Source: Chondrosia reniformis (Eukaryota > Porifera > Demospongiae > Chondrillida > Chondrillidae). From it: 64,000 bases of DNA. The position numbers were made by a program, and so were the translations under genes. The notes beneath the pieces were generated by a model that worked only from the letters and a program-made list of their open reading frames with translations, did no database searches and was not told the DNA's origin. Shown here one piece after another: positions 20,649 through 32,300 of the stretch (within the stretch, counting starts at the first letter, position 1; each line of letters begins with the position of its first letter). Location of the stretch: NCBI GenBank assembly GCA_947172415.1, contig OX359198.1:4247401-4311400 (forward strand). The letters run 5' to 3'.

Positions 20649-22200
20649 CTACACATTTAATTGTGAGACAGCGTTGTATAAACAAATTATTTTAAAACCA
20701 CCAAACACTCCTTTTTGTGTGCGATTTGCACATGTTCTACCTGCGTTCCCCATGATGCCAGAGGGTATATCCCTTGGTTCTGTTAAGCACTTGGGATATG
20801 GGAGCCATGGCCAGACAAAAGAGGAGTGGCGATAAGGAGTCTCCTTGGAAGAGTCCCCTGTCATATTTTACAGGGGTGCTCCTAACCACCTTCCCCGTAG
20901 TCCTCAACTCAAGCACAGTAGCCCAGTGTTTGGAGAAGAGCTCTATTTACGTCCAGATTCAACCTGGGCACTTGATGGTTTTTAGCACCTTCATCACCCA
21001 CTTATGAGGGACTCTATCATATGCCTTCTCATAATTGATCCATGCCACACTAAGTGGCTTGCCAGTAATTTTGGCATCTAGACCGATTGTTTGATCCAGC
21101 AGTAGACAGTCCACGCAGCCCCACCTCCCTTTTCTCATTGCCCGTTGGGCCATAGGTAAAAGATCATTAGTGTAGGTATAAGTGAGTAGTTCTGATGCAA
21201 TGTATGCTGTGACAGCTTTGTACATTGTGTTGAGACACGCAATAGGTCAGTAGTTGGCCGCACTTTTCGGGTCACCCTTTTTGGGGATGAGTAGAGTACG
21301 ACCCCTTGTAAACCAGTCTGGGACTGACAGATCTCCGCTCACCACCCTCCATAGTACATCTGCTAAGGCAAACTGTGCAGAGGGGAGTGCTTTCCACCAA
21401 AAAGTGTGGATGCCATCCGGCCCAGGCGCAGACCAGCTTTTTGCTTTTTCAAGGATTTCCTCAGTTTGGTGTCATTAATGCTATCGGGACCTTCAGAGGA
21501 GGTTCTACCTACCCTCCTTTTGGTTTCCTTTAGCCATTCTTTCACCCCTGGGTCGTCTTTGTTGACCTTACCAACAGTACCTACAATATTTGTCCAAACG
21601 TCTCTTACTACCTCGATTGTGAGGAGGCTTCATTGGAGGTTGGAACATTGCCATTCATCCGGAACTTCCTTTGGGTATTCCAAAGGTGGTTTTGCTCCTG
21701 ATTTTCGCTCTTGTAGGGTCCAGTCCCTGAGTTTCCCCAGTGTCTGTTCCTAAGCTCTGATCAGCACATTCAGGTTTAATGAATGGAACTCCCTCCTAAG
21801 CTTTCTTTGGAGTGCTTTCTGGCGTTTGGTCATAGGATTATTATTCCATTGATGCGCTATTTCCACATCCAACCAGGTAAGCAGTCTTCTAAACCTTGCC
21901 TTCCTGTCACTTACTTGACCTTCCTGTCTCTTACTACACTTCTGATTGTCCGATTTCCTTCCCTCGTTGCATGGCTGCGATTCATTGATTCCCCTCACAG
22001 CCATAGCAACAGAGTAGACCAGGTTGTTCAGGTGCCAGGCCGACCTAGGGCCTTCCTGCGACTCTTTCTCCACCCAATCATTGGCCTCCTGAAGCAGTGC
22101 TGTATCAACATGGTTGAACCACACCACCCCACAGTGTTTTCTCTCAGAGAAATCTCCAGGTTTCTTTCGGAGACAGGCATCTTTTGCTTTGCCTAAAAGT
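20649..22200 (-). pseudogene. R2/R4-like LINE reverse transcriptase, broken
   Basis: The minus strand runs from a basic N-terminal linker (22127-21750, with AIAHQWNNNP-like text and repeated Arg/Lys) through 21545-21254 (KAGLRLGRMASTLFGGKHSP, degraded RT fingers, then TRGRT-like text in another frame). In 21225-20959 are MYKAVTAYIASELL, GCVDCLLLDQTI and LSVAWINYEKAYDRVPHKW (motif A). Motif B (GDSLSP-like) and a downstream PISQVLNR-like block are readable only across frameshifts in 20860-20700. The AWI-Y-KAYD-VPH style is that of R2/R4-type LINEs (memory-based). The catalytic YxDD is not reached. Confidence 0.65.
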
Positions 22201-22535
22201 TTATTAAATGATCATTTCCACTTGTCCTAGGACTGGGGGACATGAGTGGGAGTTTCAACAGTGCTGCCTGTCTCTGGGCTCCCACACCTTCTTCCACAGT
22301 CCCAGTTAGGGTGGCTACACCACTAAATCAGATTCCACAAGGTTTAGACCTTGACCTCTTCGGATTCTATGAACCCTTGCAGTTAGCAGTTAGTTTTGGT
22401 GGTGATGACCTGCATACTGAGGGAGCAAAAAGAAGTAAGCTTTCATGCATGAATTTTCTAAATCTTATATATGTAGGTTTTCTATATAATACACATGTGC
22501 AAACATATGTGCTATACAGGCTTTGAAATAATTAA
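22201..22535. other. Stretch without a recognisable gene
   Basis: Left flank of the satellite. The frame at 22242-22526 has no motif. The satellite begins around 22536 with ACAGGTCCAACATCAAAGAG. Confidence 0.4.
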
Positions 22536-23000
22536 CAGGTCCAACATCAAAGAGGTTCCCCAGTTCACACATACTTCTACATTATTGACAAGTCCAACGA
22601 AACAAGTTCCCTATGTCACTGATACTTTTACATGATTGACAGGTCCAGCCTGAAACAGGTTCCCCATACTTTAATGTGATTGACAAGTCCAATGAAACAG
22701 GTTCCTCACGTCATTGATACTTTTACATGAATGACAGGTCCAACCTGAAACTAGTTCCCCACGTAACTGATACTTTTATATAAATGATAGGTCCAACCTG
22801 AAACAAATTCCCCACGTCACTGATACTTATACATGAATGACAGGTCCAACATGAAACAGCTTCCCCAAGTCGCCGATACTTTTACATAAATGACAGGTCC
22901 AATCTGTAACAGGTTCCCGACGTCATTGAAAATTCAATGTAATTAACAAGCCCAACGAAACAGGTTCCCACTTCACTGATTCTTTTACTAAATGACAGGA
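22536..23000 (+). repeat. 53-bp satellite, block 1
   Basis: About nine diverged units of the same satellite as blocks 2-4. The consensus unit is built from CTGATACTTTTACATAAATG, ACAGGTCCAACCTGAAACAG and GTTCCCCACGTCA (53 bp). It includes a variant unit with AATTCAATGTAATTAACAAG (near 22928). The block ends where the island 23001-24145 interrupts a unit after ACAACCTAA. Confidence 0.9.
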
Positions 23001-24145
23001 ACAACCTAACGCATGTGGAACATGTCAGTGATTTCTGATTTTTGTAAATTGTCATATTAGCACCTACAGACGTGTCACATTCCAGGTGGAAGTGTCTTTA
23101 GCATATGACCTGCACGTGAAGTGGAGCACCAGCCACTGAAACGTCACGAGTCATCACTAGTCGTTATCGATGTCAAATTATCAATTGTGAAAACTTATGA
23201 GCAATTCATACAGTATAGCAGAGGAAGGTCAACGTGACCTAAACGTTCTGTTTATCTTTTGATTATACTACGTTAATAATAGCTGAGGAATTAAGGCCTA
23301 CATGACAGAAACGTTCCATTTTTCTTTTGATTATACTGTGTTAATTGCTCATACATTTTCGCCATTGATAATTACATAGATATTAGTAGACATACAATAT
23401 GCTTACTGTTTCCACTTACCTCTTATGACAACAAAAACTTCGATCAAGGAAACTGTATCGCTACCGAGAAGCCTTACTTGAAATAACAACTTCGGAAGTC
23501 TAATGTTTGTACAACGTGTTACCAAATATTTGGGTGCATATGCAACATCATAAGACGTCATTGTATGATGGCTAAGCTATATATACTACTAATTTTGGCT
23601 GACAATCACGTGACAATACCATTACTCAAAGGAGAAGAGACCAATGGAAAATGAAACAATTATCAGACAGCCATTTTTGACATCAATCTCTTCAGTAAGT
23701 AACAGCCTAAAATTTGTATATATACTCCTGGAATTTTCCCTTGTTTAACTGAGATATGAAGTACTAGAGGCGCCCTATAAAGGTAGGAAAATACGTTTTC
23801 GATTATAATTCAAAAACTAAAGGGAATTTAAAAGGAGTATACATACAATCGTTAGATATCATTATCCTTCATAGATTGGTGTCACCATTTATTCTATATT
23901 CGTATTTTCCACTTTCTGATAAAGCTTTTTTGGCAATTTGGCACCTACCACTTACGGCTGCTCACCTTCTCCTTTAAGCCTGCAATCCTGACGCTGTTGT
24001 AGCCAAAATATTACGAAAGAATAGTGCTTCAATTCTATATAATTTGTTTAGCGATACGATGTTTTTAAAGTAAAATAGAATAAATAAAAAAGAGTTAGCG
24101 ACTTTTATTGATAATTTCCGAAAGTGTTGACATGTTCCACTAGCG
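23001..24145. mobile_element. Transposon island in the satellite, about 1.1 kb with inverted ends
   Basis: The left end CGCATGTGGAACATGTCAGTG and the inverted right end (reverse complement CGCTAGTGGAACATGTCAACA) form a roughly 20-bp terminal inverted repeat. The satellite resumes at once on the right with AAAACTGGTTCCCCACATCAC, and on the left it stops at AACCTAA, so the insertion lies in the centre of the satellite palindrome. The interior is non-coding and contains a smaller inverted-repeat element (23176-23377). Confidence 0.7.
23176..23377. mobile_element. Nested small inverted-repeat element with an internal duplication
   Basis: TATCAATTGTGAAAACTTAT and GAGCAATTCATACAGTAT on the left are mirrored on the right (reverse complement ATCAATGGCGAAAATGTATG, then GAGCAATTAACACAGTAT). 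Inside, a roughly 60-bp segment is duplicated in tandem: both copies hold GAAACGTTC- or TAAACGTTC-like sequence and TTTTGATTATACT (23220-23276 and 23283-23342). No coding frame. Confidence 0.6.
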
Positions 24146-26766
24146 AAAACTGGTTCCCCACATCACTGATATTTTACGTAAATCACTGGTCCAGCCTGAA
24201 ACAGGTTCCCCCCGTCATTGATAATTCAATGTGATTAACAAGTCCAACGAAACAGATTCACCACTTCACTGATACTTTCACAACTGGTCCAACGTGCAAT
24301 AGGTTCCCCAAGTCACTGATACTTTTACATGAACAACAGGTCCAACCTGAGACAAATCCCACGTCACTGGTACTTTTTCATAAGTGACAGGTCCGACCTG
24401 AAACAGGTTCCCGACATCACTGAAAATTTTACATAAGTTACAGGTCCAAACCGAAACAGGTTTCCTACATAACTGCTATAATTTTTACATAAATAACAGG
24501 CCCAACCTGAAAGAGTTTCCCTAAGTCACTGATACTTTTATATAAATGACAGTTCCAATCTGAAACAGATACCCCATGTCACTGATACTTTTACTGAATG
24601 GAAGGAACAACATGAAACTGGTTTCCCAAGTCACTAATACTATTACAAGATAGACAGGTCCAACCTGTAACAGGTTACCAATGTCACTGATAATTTTACT
24701 TGATGGACAGTCAAACTTGAAACAGGTTCCCCAAGTCGCCGCGATACTTTTAAATAAATGGCAGGTCCAACCTGAAACTAGTTCCCCACGTACTGATACT
24801 TTTACATAAATGACAGGTCCAACCTGAAACAGGTCTCCCACGTCATTGATAATTCAATGTCATTAACAAGCCCAGCGAAACAGGTTCCCCACTTCACTGA
24901 TATATACTTTAATTAAATGGCAGGAACAACCTGAAACTGGTTCCCCACATCACTGATACTTTATATAAATGACAGGTCCAATCTGAAACAGGTTCCCCAT
25001 GATACTGATACTTTTACATGATGGACAGGTCCAACCTGAAACAGGTTCCCCAAGCTAGTCGCTGACACTTTTACATGAATAATCGATGTGATACTTTTGT
25101 AAAAATGACAGGTCCAACTTGATACAGATTCCCCACGTCACTGATACTTTTTCATGAATGACAGATACGACCTGATCATGAAACAGGTTCCTCATGTCAC
25201 TGATACATTTACAAGATTGACTGGTCAAACTTGAAACAGGTTCATCACGTCACTGATATTTTACATGATTGACAAATCCAGCCTTAAACAGGTTCCCAAA
25301 GTCACCAATACTTTTACATAAATGATAGGTCCAAACTAAAACTAGTTCCCCACATAACTGATACTTTAACATAAATGACAGGTCCAATCTGAAACAGGTT
25401 CCCCACGTCATTGAAAATTCAATGTGATTAACAAGTCCAACGAAAGAGGTTCCCCAAGTCACTGATACTTTTACATAAATGACACGTCCTACCTGAAAGA
25501 GGTTCCCTAACTCACTGATACTTTTATATAAATGAAAATTCCAATCTGAAACAGATACCCCACATCACTGATACTTTTACTGAATGGTAGGAACAACTTG
25601 AAACTGGTTTCCAAGGTCACTGATACTTCTACATGATAGACAGGTCCAACCAGAAACAGGTTCTCCACGTCACTAATACTTTACATAAATAACAGGTCTA
25701 ACCTGAAACCAGTTCCCCAATTACTGATCCTTTTACATGATAGACAGGTACAATCTGAAACAGGTTCCCAATGGACTGATACTTTTATGTGAGAGACAGG
25801 ACCAACCTGAAAAAGGTTCCCCACGTCACTTATACTTTTACATAAATGACAGGTCCAACTTGAAACAGGTTCCCTAAGTCACTGCTACTTTTACATGATT
25901 GAAGGTCCAGCCTGAAACAGGTTCCCGATGTCACAGAGACTGTTATATAAATGACGGGTCCAACCTGAAACTAGTTCCCCACATAACGGATACTTATAGG
26001 TCAAAACCGAAACAGGTTTCCTAAGTCACTGCCACTTTTACATAAATAACAGATCCAACCTGAGACAGGTTCCCGATGTCACAGAGACTTTTATATAAAT
26101 GACAAGTCCAACCTGAAATTAGTTGCCTATGTAACTGATACTTTTACATAAGTTAATGTTCCAAACCGAAACAGGTTTCCTATGTCACTGCTACTTTTAA
26201 ATAAATAACATATCCAAGTTCCTGACATCAGTGATGATTATACATGATTGACAGTCCAAATTGAAACAGCTTCCCCAAGTCGCTGATACTTTTACATAAA
26301 TGACAGGTCCAACCTGAAACAGGTTCCCGATGTCACAGACACTTTTATGTAAATGACAGGTCCAACCTGAAATTAGTTCCCTACGTAACTGATACCTTTA
26401 CATAAGTTACAGGTCCAAACCTAAACAGGTTTCCCACGTCATTGCTACTTTTACATAAATAACAAGTCCAACCTGAAAGAGGTCCAACCTGAAACTAGTT
26501 CACCACGTTACTGATACTTTTACATAAGTTACAGGTCTAAACCAAAACACGTTTCCTAAGTCACTGCTACATTTACATAAATAACAGCTCCAACCTGAAA
26601 CAGGTACCCGATGTCAGTAATGATTATACATGATTGACAGTCTAAATTGAAACAGGTTCCCCAAGTCGCTGATACTTTTACATCAATGAAAGGTCCAACC
26701 TGAAACTAGTTCCCCACGTAACTGATACATTTACACGAATGACAAGACCAACCTGAAACAGGTTCC
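24146..26766 (+). repeat. 53-bp satellite, block 2 (about 49 units)
   Basis: Nearly uninterrupted run of the 53-bp unit. Three monomer types are visible. Type 1 has AACCTGAAACAGGTTCCCC and ACGTCACTGATAC. Type 2 has AACCTGAAACTAGTTCCCC and ACGTAACTGATAC. Type 3 has AATTCAATGTGATTAACAAG and CCAACGAAACAGG; it recurs near 24228, 24855 and 25410, which suggests a higher-order repeat of roughly 10-12 units. The block ends in a unit cut by the Merlin element after CAGGTTCC. Several frames open through it, but they only translate the repeat. Confidence 0.95.
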
Positions 26767-27189
26767 GGATCACCCTTAATATACGGACACGGCGTCCATT
26801 TGCATCAATGACATAACCAATCACTTCCGCTTCACCTACTATGTCTTTGTCGAGGGGCACTTATCTCCCATGGTTGCATCGGGCGCTTCACTTAATTTAT
26901 TAGCGTTGACTGAGTCTTCACACCCCGAATCACTCTATGGTATGTATATCGCCTCTTTTGACAAATTCCTCCATTTTTGGTCCAGTTTGCATCTTTATTT
27001 ATTTATAAGTGACTTTCATTGATCTCAATCTAGTATCTATGATTACAGGAAATAATCAATGTAAATAGATGTGTAAATGTGAAATTCTTTAAATAAAGGA
27101 GTGTATGTAAAGGAGTGTATTTACTTAAACAGGGTATTGTTGTTTAATGTGTGCAAGAATGTTTTGAAATGCGTCTATTTTTGTATTGC

Positions 27190-28190
27190 CATACCGTTCC
27201 CTCCACATAAACTCATCTAAGTAGGAGGGTAGTTGGTCTTCAGATACCCCCCATATTTTTTGAATTTGATTTTTGTTCTGTTCTAGTAACTCTCAATATT
27301 TTCTGTGTGGGGCCCAGTTGGACCCACAAAATTGAGGCTGTGGTGTGGGCAGCTACATTGGGTAGCTGTCCAACATTGCTGTAGGCCCTCCATTCATCGG
27401 ACACAATTAGAGTGCCAGGCTGCACATGTGCCTGAATGATTTGCAATAGCGTACCAACCCTTCGGTCCGACACCAATTCCATGTACCCAAGGGCTGGCTG
27501 AAAGGAGGTATCATATAAGCCAAATACCCATGCATCTCTCCTATCTTGGAGGCCTGCCCCTATGATTCTGTGTATACATATAGTATGTATGCAATGTTAA
27601 TTTTTAATTAGCATTGTAGATGTAATCTGGAAAATGTAATTTTTACCTTAGGTTTGTGGGAGAAGAGGGACTCATTGATTTGTACCTCCTTCCCTGGACC
27701 TCCAAGCAGGATTGGAGTGGAACACAGCTTGGTGAAACAGACCTCCCTCAGCCATTGGTAGACTCCACAAGCTGTGTTCTCTGCTACCTCAAGTTGGGCT
27801 GCTGCTGTTGTGACAGCTATTTCAAATACCCACCAGTGCATGAGGAGTAGCCACTTTTCGAGGGTCAACTTTGACTTCATGAAGAAACTCCCCTCCCACA
27901 AGGTTAAACACTTATGGCAGGCAGGACACCTCCATCTAAGTAATAATTAATTCTATAATTTTTATTTTGTAATTATTATTTATTATTCTTAGTCATTTTA
28001 TTATTCTAATGTATATAATATTTTTTGTAATTATGTATTTGGTAATAAATTGTATATTAATTAAAATTATATACCTGAATTTTTCTGAAATGTCATTCCT
28101 TGGAACCATGGTCATACCTGTGCAACAAGGACAGGTCTTGCTGCTGGCCAGCAAGCCTTTTCATTGATACCAGTAGATTAGGTCACCTTG
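27190..28190 (-). pseudogene. Merlin (IS1016/ISXO2-like) transposase with two introns
   Basis: DDE transposase for cut-and-paste movement. The exon ending at 28075 reads KGLLASSKTCPCC (zinc ribbon). An intron follows at 27936-28074 (donor GTATAT, acceptor TTACTTAG). The exon 27647-27935 holds WRCPACHKC, LWEGSFFMKSKLTLEKWLLL and VYQWLREVCFTKLC. A second intron lies at 27568-27646 (donor GTAAAA, acceptor ATACACAG). The last exon has NHRGR, then after a frameshift LGYMELVSDRRVGTLL, IVSDEWRAYSNV (second Asp) and, shifted again, an ENIESY block (Glu). The first catalytic Asp, expected in VQIDES, reads VQINES. A TGA in the first exon, two shifts and this Asn make it inactive. Confidence 0.88.
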
Positions 28191-28491
28191 TGGTCCAAAA
28201 GCATCCTTACCAATTTATATAAAAGACATTTTTAAAACCACTTAGAAAAACCGCCTTACAAATTACGTATGAATAATAATTAATCATATTAATAATGTTA
28301 ATCTGTATAAAATATTGGAAATCAGCTCGACTGAAATTATTATTATTTTCAGGCGATTATTATATAATCATGACATATCACTGGATGACTGCATAACTCC
28401 TACATACCCTATTATATTGTAATTGTGCAAACTCAATTACATCATGCATAGTGTCGTAACTATAAGTAGTAACAGTTTCACAATAGTTATA

Positions 28492-30606
28492 CAGTAGAGC
28501 ACAGATATAACGAACTTCAAATTGCAGTAAATTTATTTAGTTATAACTGAATTTCGTTATAAAAAAGATACGTTTTCAGGCACGCATCGTATCCATACTC
28601 GTCACAGTATAGATGGAATGTCAATAGCTCTAAGTCATTTGTTCGTTTTTTTGTAGTACATTGACATCAAAATAAATTATAAACGATCGCGTGATTTCGT
28701 ATACGTTCGATTTTCAAGTTATAGAATGTCATGCAGGACTGTGACTAAAGAAGTTCGTTAGTGTAGTTTGTACTTTGCAATTTTCAAGCTCCTTTGCATC
28801 TTGCTTGCTTTCCTTTTCTATGGCAACAAGATGTGGTAAGCTGGTAGCTCTTTCTGAAAAGGAAAAATAGTTTCTCAGGGTATCCACTGCCTGCTGGACT
28901 TCTCTGAATGATGGCTTCTGGATATGGATAGTTGTGTTGTCAATGTCATCATCATCTTCATCATCATCTTCTGGTCCCTGTCTAACAATATCAGCTATTT
29001 GGCCATCAGTTAGTGCAGATGTAGTCTCTAAGTCAGCATCCATATTCAGGTGTTCATCCATTGTCTCCTCAGCTGCATCATTGGGGAGCATTGCACTCAA
29101 CTGCTCCATAAACTCTTCATCAACAGGATCTAGGCAGTTTTCTGATGAAGTTTCCTCAATGCTATCATCAGCTGCAGGGCACTGAAATCCACAATGTGCA
29201 AAGCAATTGACAATTGTAGATAGAGAAACCTCAGCCCAGGCTTGCTTCAGGAATAGCATGGTATCCAATGCATTGGTTTTGAAAACAACACCCTCCTCAG
29301 AGGCTTTAATAAATTTCTTCAGCAGTCTTGTCCGATACTTGTGTTTTATATCCTGTATGATGCCTTGATCACAAGGTTGAGTGTGGCTGGTGGTATTTGG
29401 TGGGAGATGCACTATCTCCATGTTAGTCAAGTTGGGAACAACTGGATGAGCCGGGCAATTATCAATCACAAGCAAAATGTGCCTTTTATGAAACCGCATC
29501 CCTGTATCAAACTGTCAAATCCATTCAGTCCATATTGTTCCTGTCATCCATGCCTTAGAGTTGGACTGGTAGGGAAATGGAATTTTCTTGCCAGAAAAGC
29601 ACCTTGGCTTAGCAGATTTCCCAATAATCAGAGGAGCTACTTTATCACTACCTGACATGTTAGTAGCAACTAGCACTGTTAACCTCTGCTTCGATTCCTT
29701 TAGGCCATGTGATGCCTTTTCGCCTTTTAATGTGTATGTCTTATTTGGGAGACACTGATAAAATAGGCCTGTTTCATCAGCATTATAGATGTCATCAGGT
29801 GAGTATTTTGAGAGAATACTAGGAAGCTTTTGGTTTCTCCATTCATCAGTCATGTTAAGAGTAACAGTTCCAGATTCTCCACAAACATTTTTGAAAACTA
29901 GAGATCTCCTGATTTTGAAACGATATAACCATCCACTGTTGGCCTTGAAATCAAGTTCTAACTCTTTGGCCAAACTGTTTGCCTTCTCCATAATGATTGG
30001 TCCATTAATGGGAATGTTCATAGCTCTGGCCTGCTTTATCCATAAGTACAGAGCTTTGTCAAGGTCATCAAAAGAGGTAAACCTTTTTTTTAGCCTTTGA
30101 ACTAATGTGGTCACCATCTCTGGCCCTCTCTAGTTTGTCTTTGTCTTAAATGAAAGTAGACAGTGTTGATGGAGCAATTTTATGCTTTTGACAATTGGTC
30201 TTCTTTTTCATGCCTGCATCAAGTTCTTCTAGCACTTTCAGTTTGAAATAAACACCGTAAGACTTTCGCTTGGACATCTTAAAATCAACTTCAGCAGAAC
30301 GAAAAATACCGTATACTTAAGGTGTTAATTAAGGTATTAGTTATTACTTGACCACCAAAATAACATCGAATTCATTATAATGTTCGTACCTGCTATGCGT
30401 ATACACTTCATTCACAAAAACTTAACACGTCCAGGATCAAAACACCAGACTAGGAAAGCCTCATTTTAAACGAATTTTTCCAAGATTCGCCCCTAAAATT
30501 TCGTTATAAACCAAAGGTTTTATGTTGTTTAAAACCGTTTTTTCAAAACGTTTCATTACAACCAAAATTTCGTTAAAACCGTGTTCGTTATAAACGTGTT
30601 CCACTG
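28492..30606 (-). mobile_element. Tigger/pogo transposon, complete, 2.1 kb
   Basis: CAGTAGAGCACAGATATAACG at the left and, inverted, CAGTGGAACACGTTTATAACG at the right form the terminal inverted repeats. TA at 28490-28491 and 30607-30608 is the target duplication. TATAACGAA-type ends are typical of Tigger elements. Subterminal repeats of ATTTCGTTATAA occur at both ends (28549-28562 and 30486-30592). It sits inside the Merlin element upstream of its transposase, so it arrived later. Confidence 0.95.
28729..30277 (-). pseudogene. Tigger transposase (CENP-B/Jerky-like), three lesions
   Basis: The start Met is at 30277 (MSKRKSYGVYFKLKVLEELD), giving the N-terminal helix-turn-helix ending STLSTFI. 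The lesions are a TAA at 30146-30148, a 1-base shift in an A8 tract near 30090, and a TGA at 29515-29517. Between them are the CENP-B DNA-binding half (LDKALYLWIKQARAMNIPIN, ANSGWLYRFKIR) and the DDE_1 domain with YNADETGLFY (first Asp), ILLVIDNCPAH (second Asp) and TSHTQPCDQGII (third Asp). The C-terminus has an acidic run DDDEDDDDID and ends in VQTTLTNFF, a PCNA-interacting-like motif (Q-x-x-L-x-x-FF) seen in Tigger proteins. The catalytic triad is intact. Length about 515 codons, near the usual size. Confidence 0.93.
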
Positions 30607-31324
30607 TAATTAAAAATAAATATTTTAAAACATTTCATAGTTTAAAAGTTATTTTCTTCTTTAAATTCAATCTGTAGTAACAAAGAAAGGTATATCAGAC
30701 AAAAATGTTCAAAAAAGTGGGCAAGGGTTAGGGTTACAAATACATGTAGTGCTGTAAAGTTATCAAATGAAGAGATATTAAGCTAAAAATTGGTCTCAGC
30801 TTTCTAAGACATGCATAAAACATATCCAAGGAGTTTAAAAAAATTGATGTTTACTCATATTTGCCCTATATATCTCTAACCATACATTAGGTTTGTGTAC
30901 CAGAATCTAATGTATACATTTAGTGGCTGCAGGTCTTAAAGTTTGCTAAGAAACATTAAACTATAATCCGTATTTAGTTGGGATTCCATAAACGGTCCAA
31001 ATTACTGAACGCCTGAACCCGAGGTCTTTGGCAATTTTTCGGTATAGGCGCTCTGTAATTTTTCGGTAATTTTTTAAATGGAATATCAGGGGACAAGGAA
31101 GAGGAATAATGGACACAGCCAACAGCTTGACAACTTATGGGCGCATCTGATTTTGGTAAGTGTAGGGTACAGTACGGTGATCCATCAACCCCTACAAACA
31201 AAGAAAAGAAGGCATTTGGCACTCCAGTGATATATACTTGGAAGCGCCTCTTGAAGTGAAGCGGAAGTCATTAGTTAAGTCATTGGTGCAAATGGACGAC
31301 GTGTCCGTATATTTCGGGTGATCC
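30607..31324. other. Right arm of the Merlin element
   Basis: Non-coding Merlin sequence between the Tigger and the right inverted repeat. A minus-strand frame (31222-30974) has no motif. The inverted repeat occupies about 31250-31324. Confidence 0.6.
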
Positions 31325-32300
31325 CAGGTTCCCCAAGTCACTGATACTTTTACATAAATGACAGGTATAACCTGAAACTATATAGTTCCTCACGTAACTG
31401 ATACTTTCTCATAAGTTACAAGTCCAAACCGAAAGAGGTTTCCTATATCACTGCTACTTTTACAGGTCCAACCTGAAAGAGATTCCCGATGTCACTGATA
31501 CATTTATACAAATGACGGTTCCATGCTGAAACAGGTTCCCTGCATCACTGATACCTTTACATGAATGACAGGTCCAACCTGTAACAGGTTCCCGATATCA
31601 CTGAGACTTATATAAAATGACAGGTCCAACCTTAAACTAGTTCCCTACGTAAGTGATACTTTTACATAAATTTCAGGTCCAAACTGAAACAGGTTTCCTA
31701 AGTCACTGCTACTTTTTCATAAATGACAGGTCCAACCTGAAATTAATTCCCCACGAAACTGGTACTTTTACATAAGCTACAGGTCCAAACCGAAACTGGT
31801 TCCCGATGTCACTGATACTTTTATATAAATTACAGATCCAACCTGAAAATACTTTTACATAAGTGACAGGTCCACATTGAAACAGGTTCTCGATGTCACT
31901 GATACTTCTGCACGAATGACAGGTCAAACCTGAAACAGCTTCCCCACGTCACTGATACTTTTACACAAATGACAGGTCCAACCTGAAACAGGTTCAAGAT
32001 GTCACTGATACTTTATAAAAATGACAGGTCCAACCTGAAACAGGTTCCAGATGTCACTAATACTTTATAAAAATGACAGGTCCAACCTGAAACAGGTTCC
32101 TGACGTCAGCGATGATTATACATGATTGACAGTCCGAGTTGAAACAGGTTCCCCAAGTCGCTGATACTTTTAAATCAATGACAGGTCCAACCTGAAACTA
32201 GTTCCCCACGTAACTGATACTTTTACACGAATGACAGGTCCAACCTGAAACAGGTTCCTGCATCACTGATACTTTTACATGAATGACAGGTCCAACCTGT
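31325..32300 (+). repeat. 53-bp satellite, block 3 (about 18 units)
   Basis: Continuation of block 2 after the Merlin insertion, starting with the second copy of CAGGTTCC. Type 1 and type 2 monomers are present; the type 3 monomer (AATTCAATG) was not seen here. Units near 31990-32090 are nearly identical in tandem (both contain CACTxATACTTTATAAAAATG), a sign of recent local amplification. The block ends at AACCTGTAACAT. Confidence 0.93.

Larger units (their letters stand above)
26767..31324 (-). mobile_element. Merlin DNA transposon with a nested Tigger
   Basis: Long terminal inverted repeats of about 70 bp begin GGATCACCCTTAATATACGG on the left and, inverted, GGATCACCCGAAATATACGG on the right. 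CAGGTTCC at 26759-26766 and 31325-31332 is an 8-bp target-site duplication, the size expected for Merlin (IS1016-related) transposons. The transposase on the minus strand (27190-28190) confirms the family. Removing the Tigger at 28492-30606 leaves about 2.4 kb. The target lies in the satellite palindrome. Confidence 0.93.

Noticed and set aside
28934..29185. Serine-rich plus-strand frame
   Set aside because: Antisense of the acidic run in the Tigger transposase.
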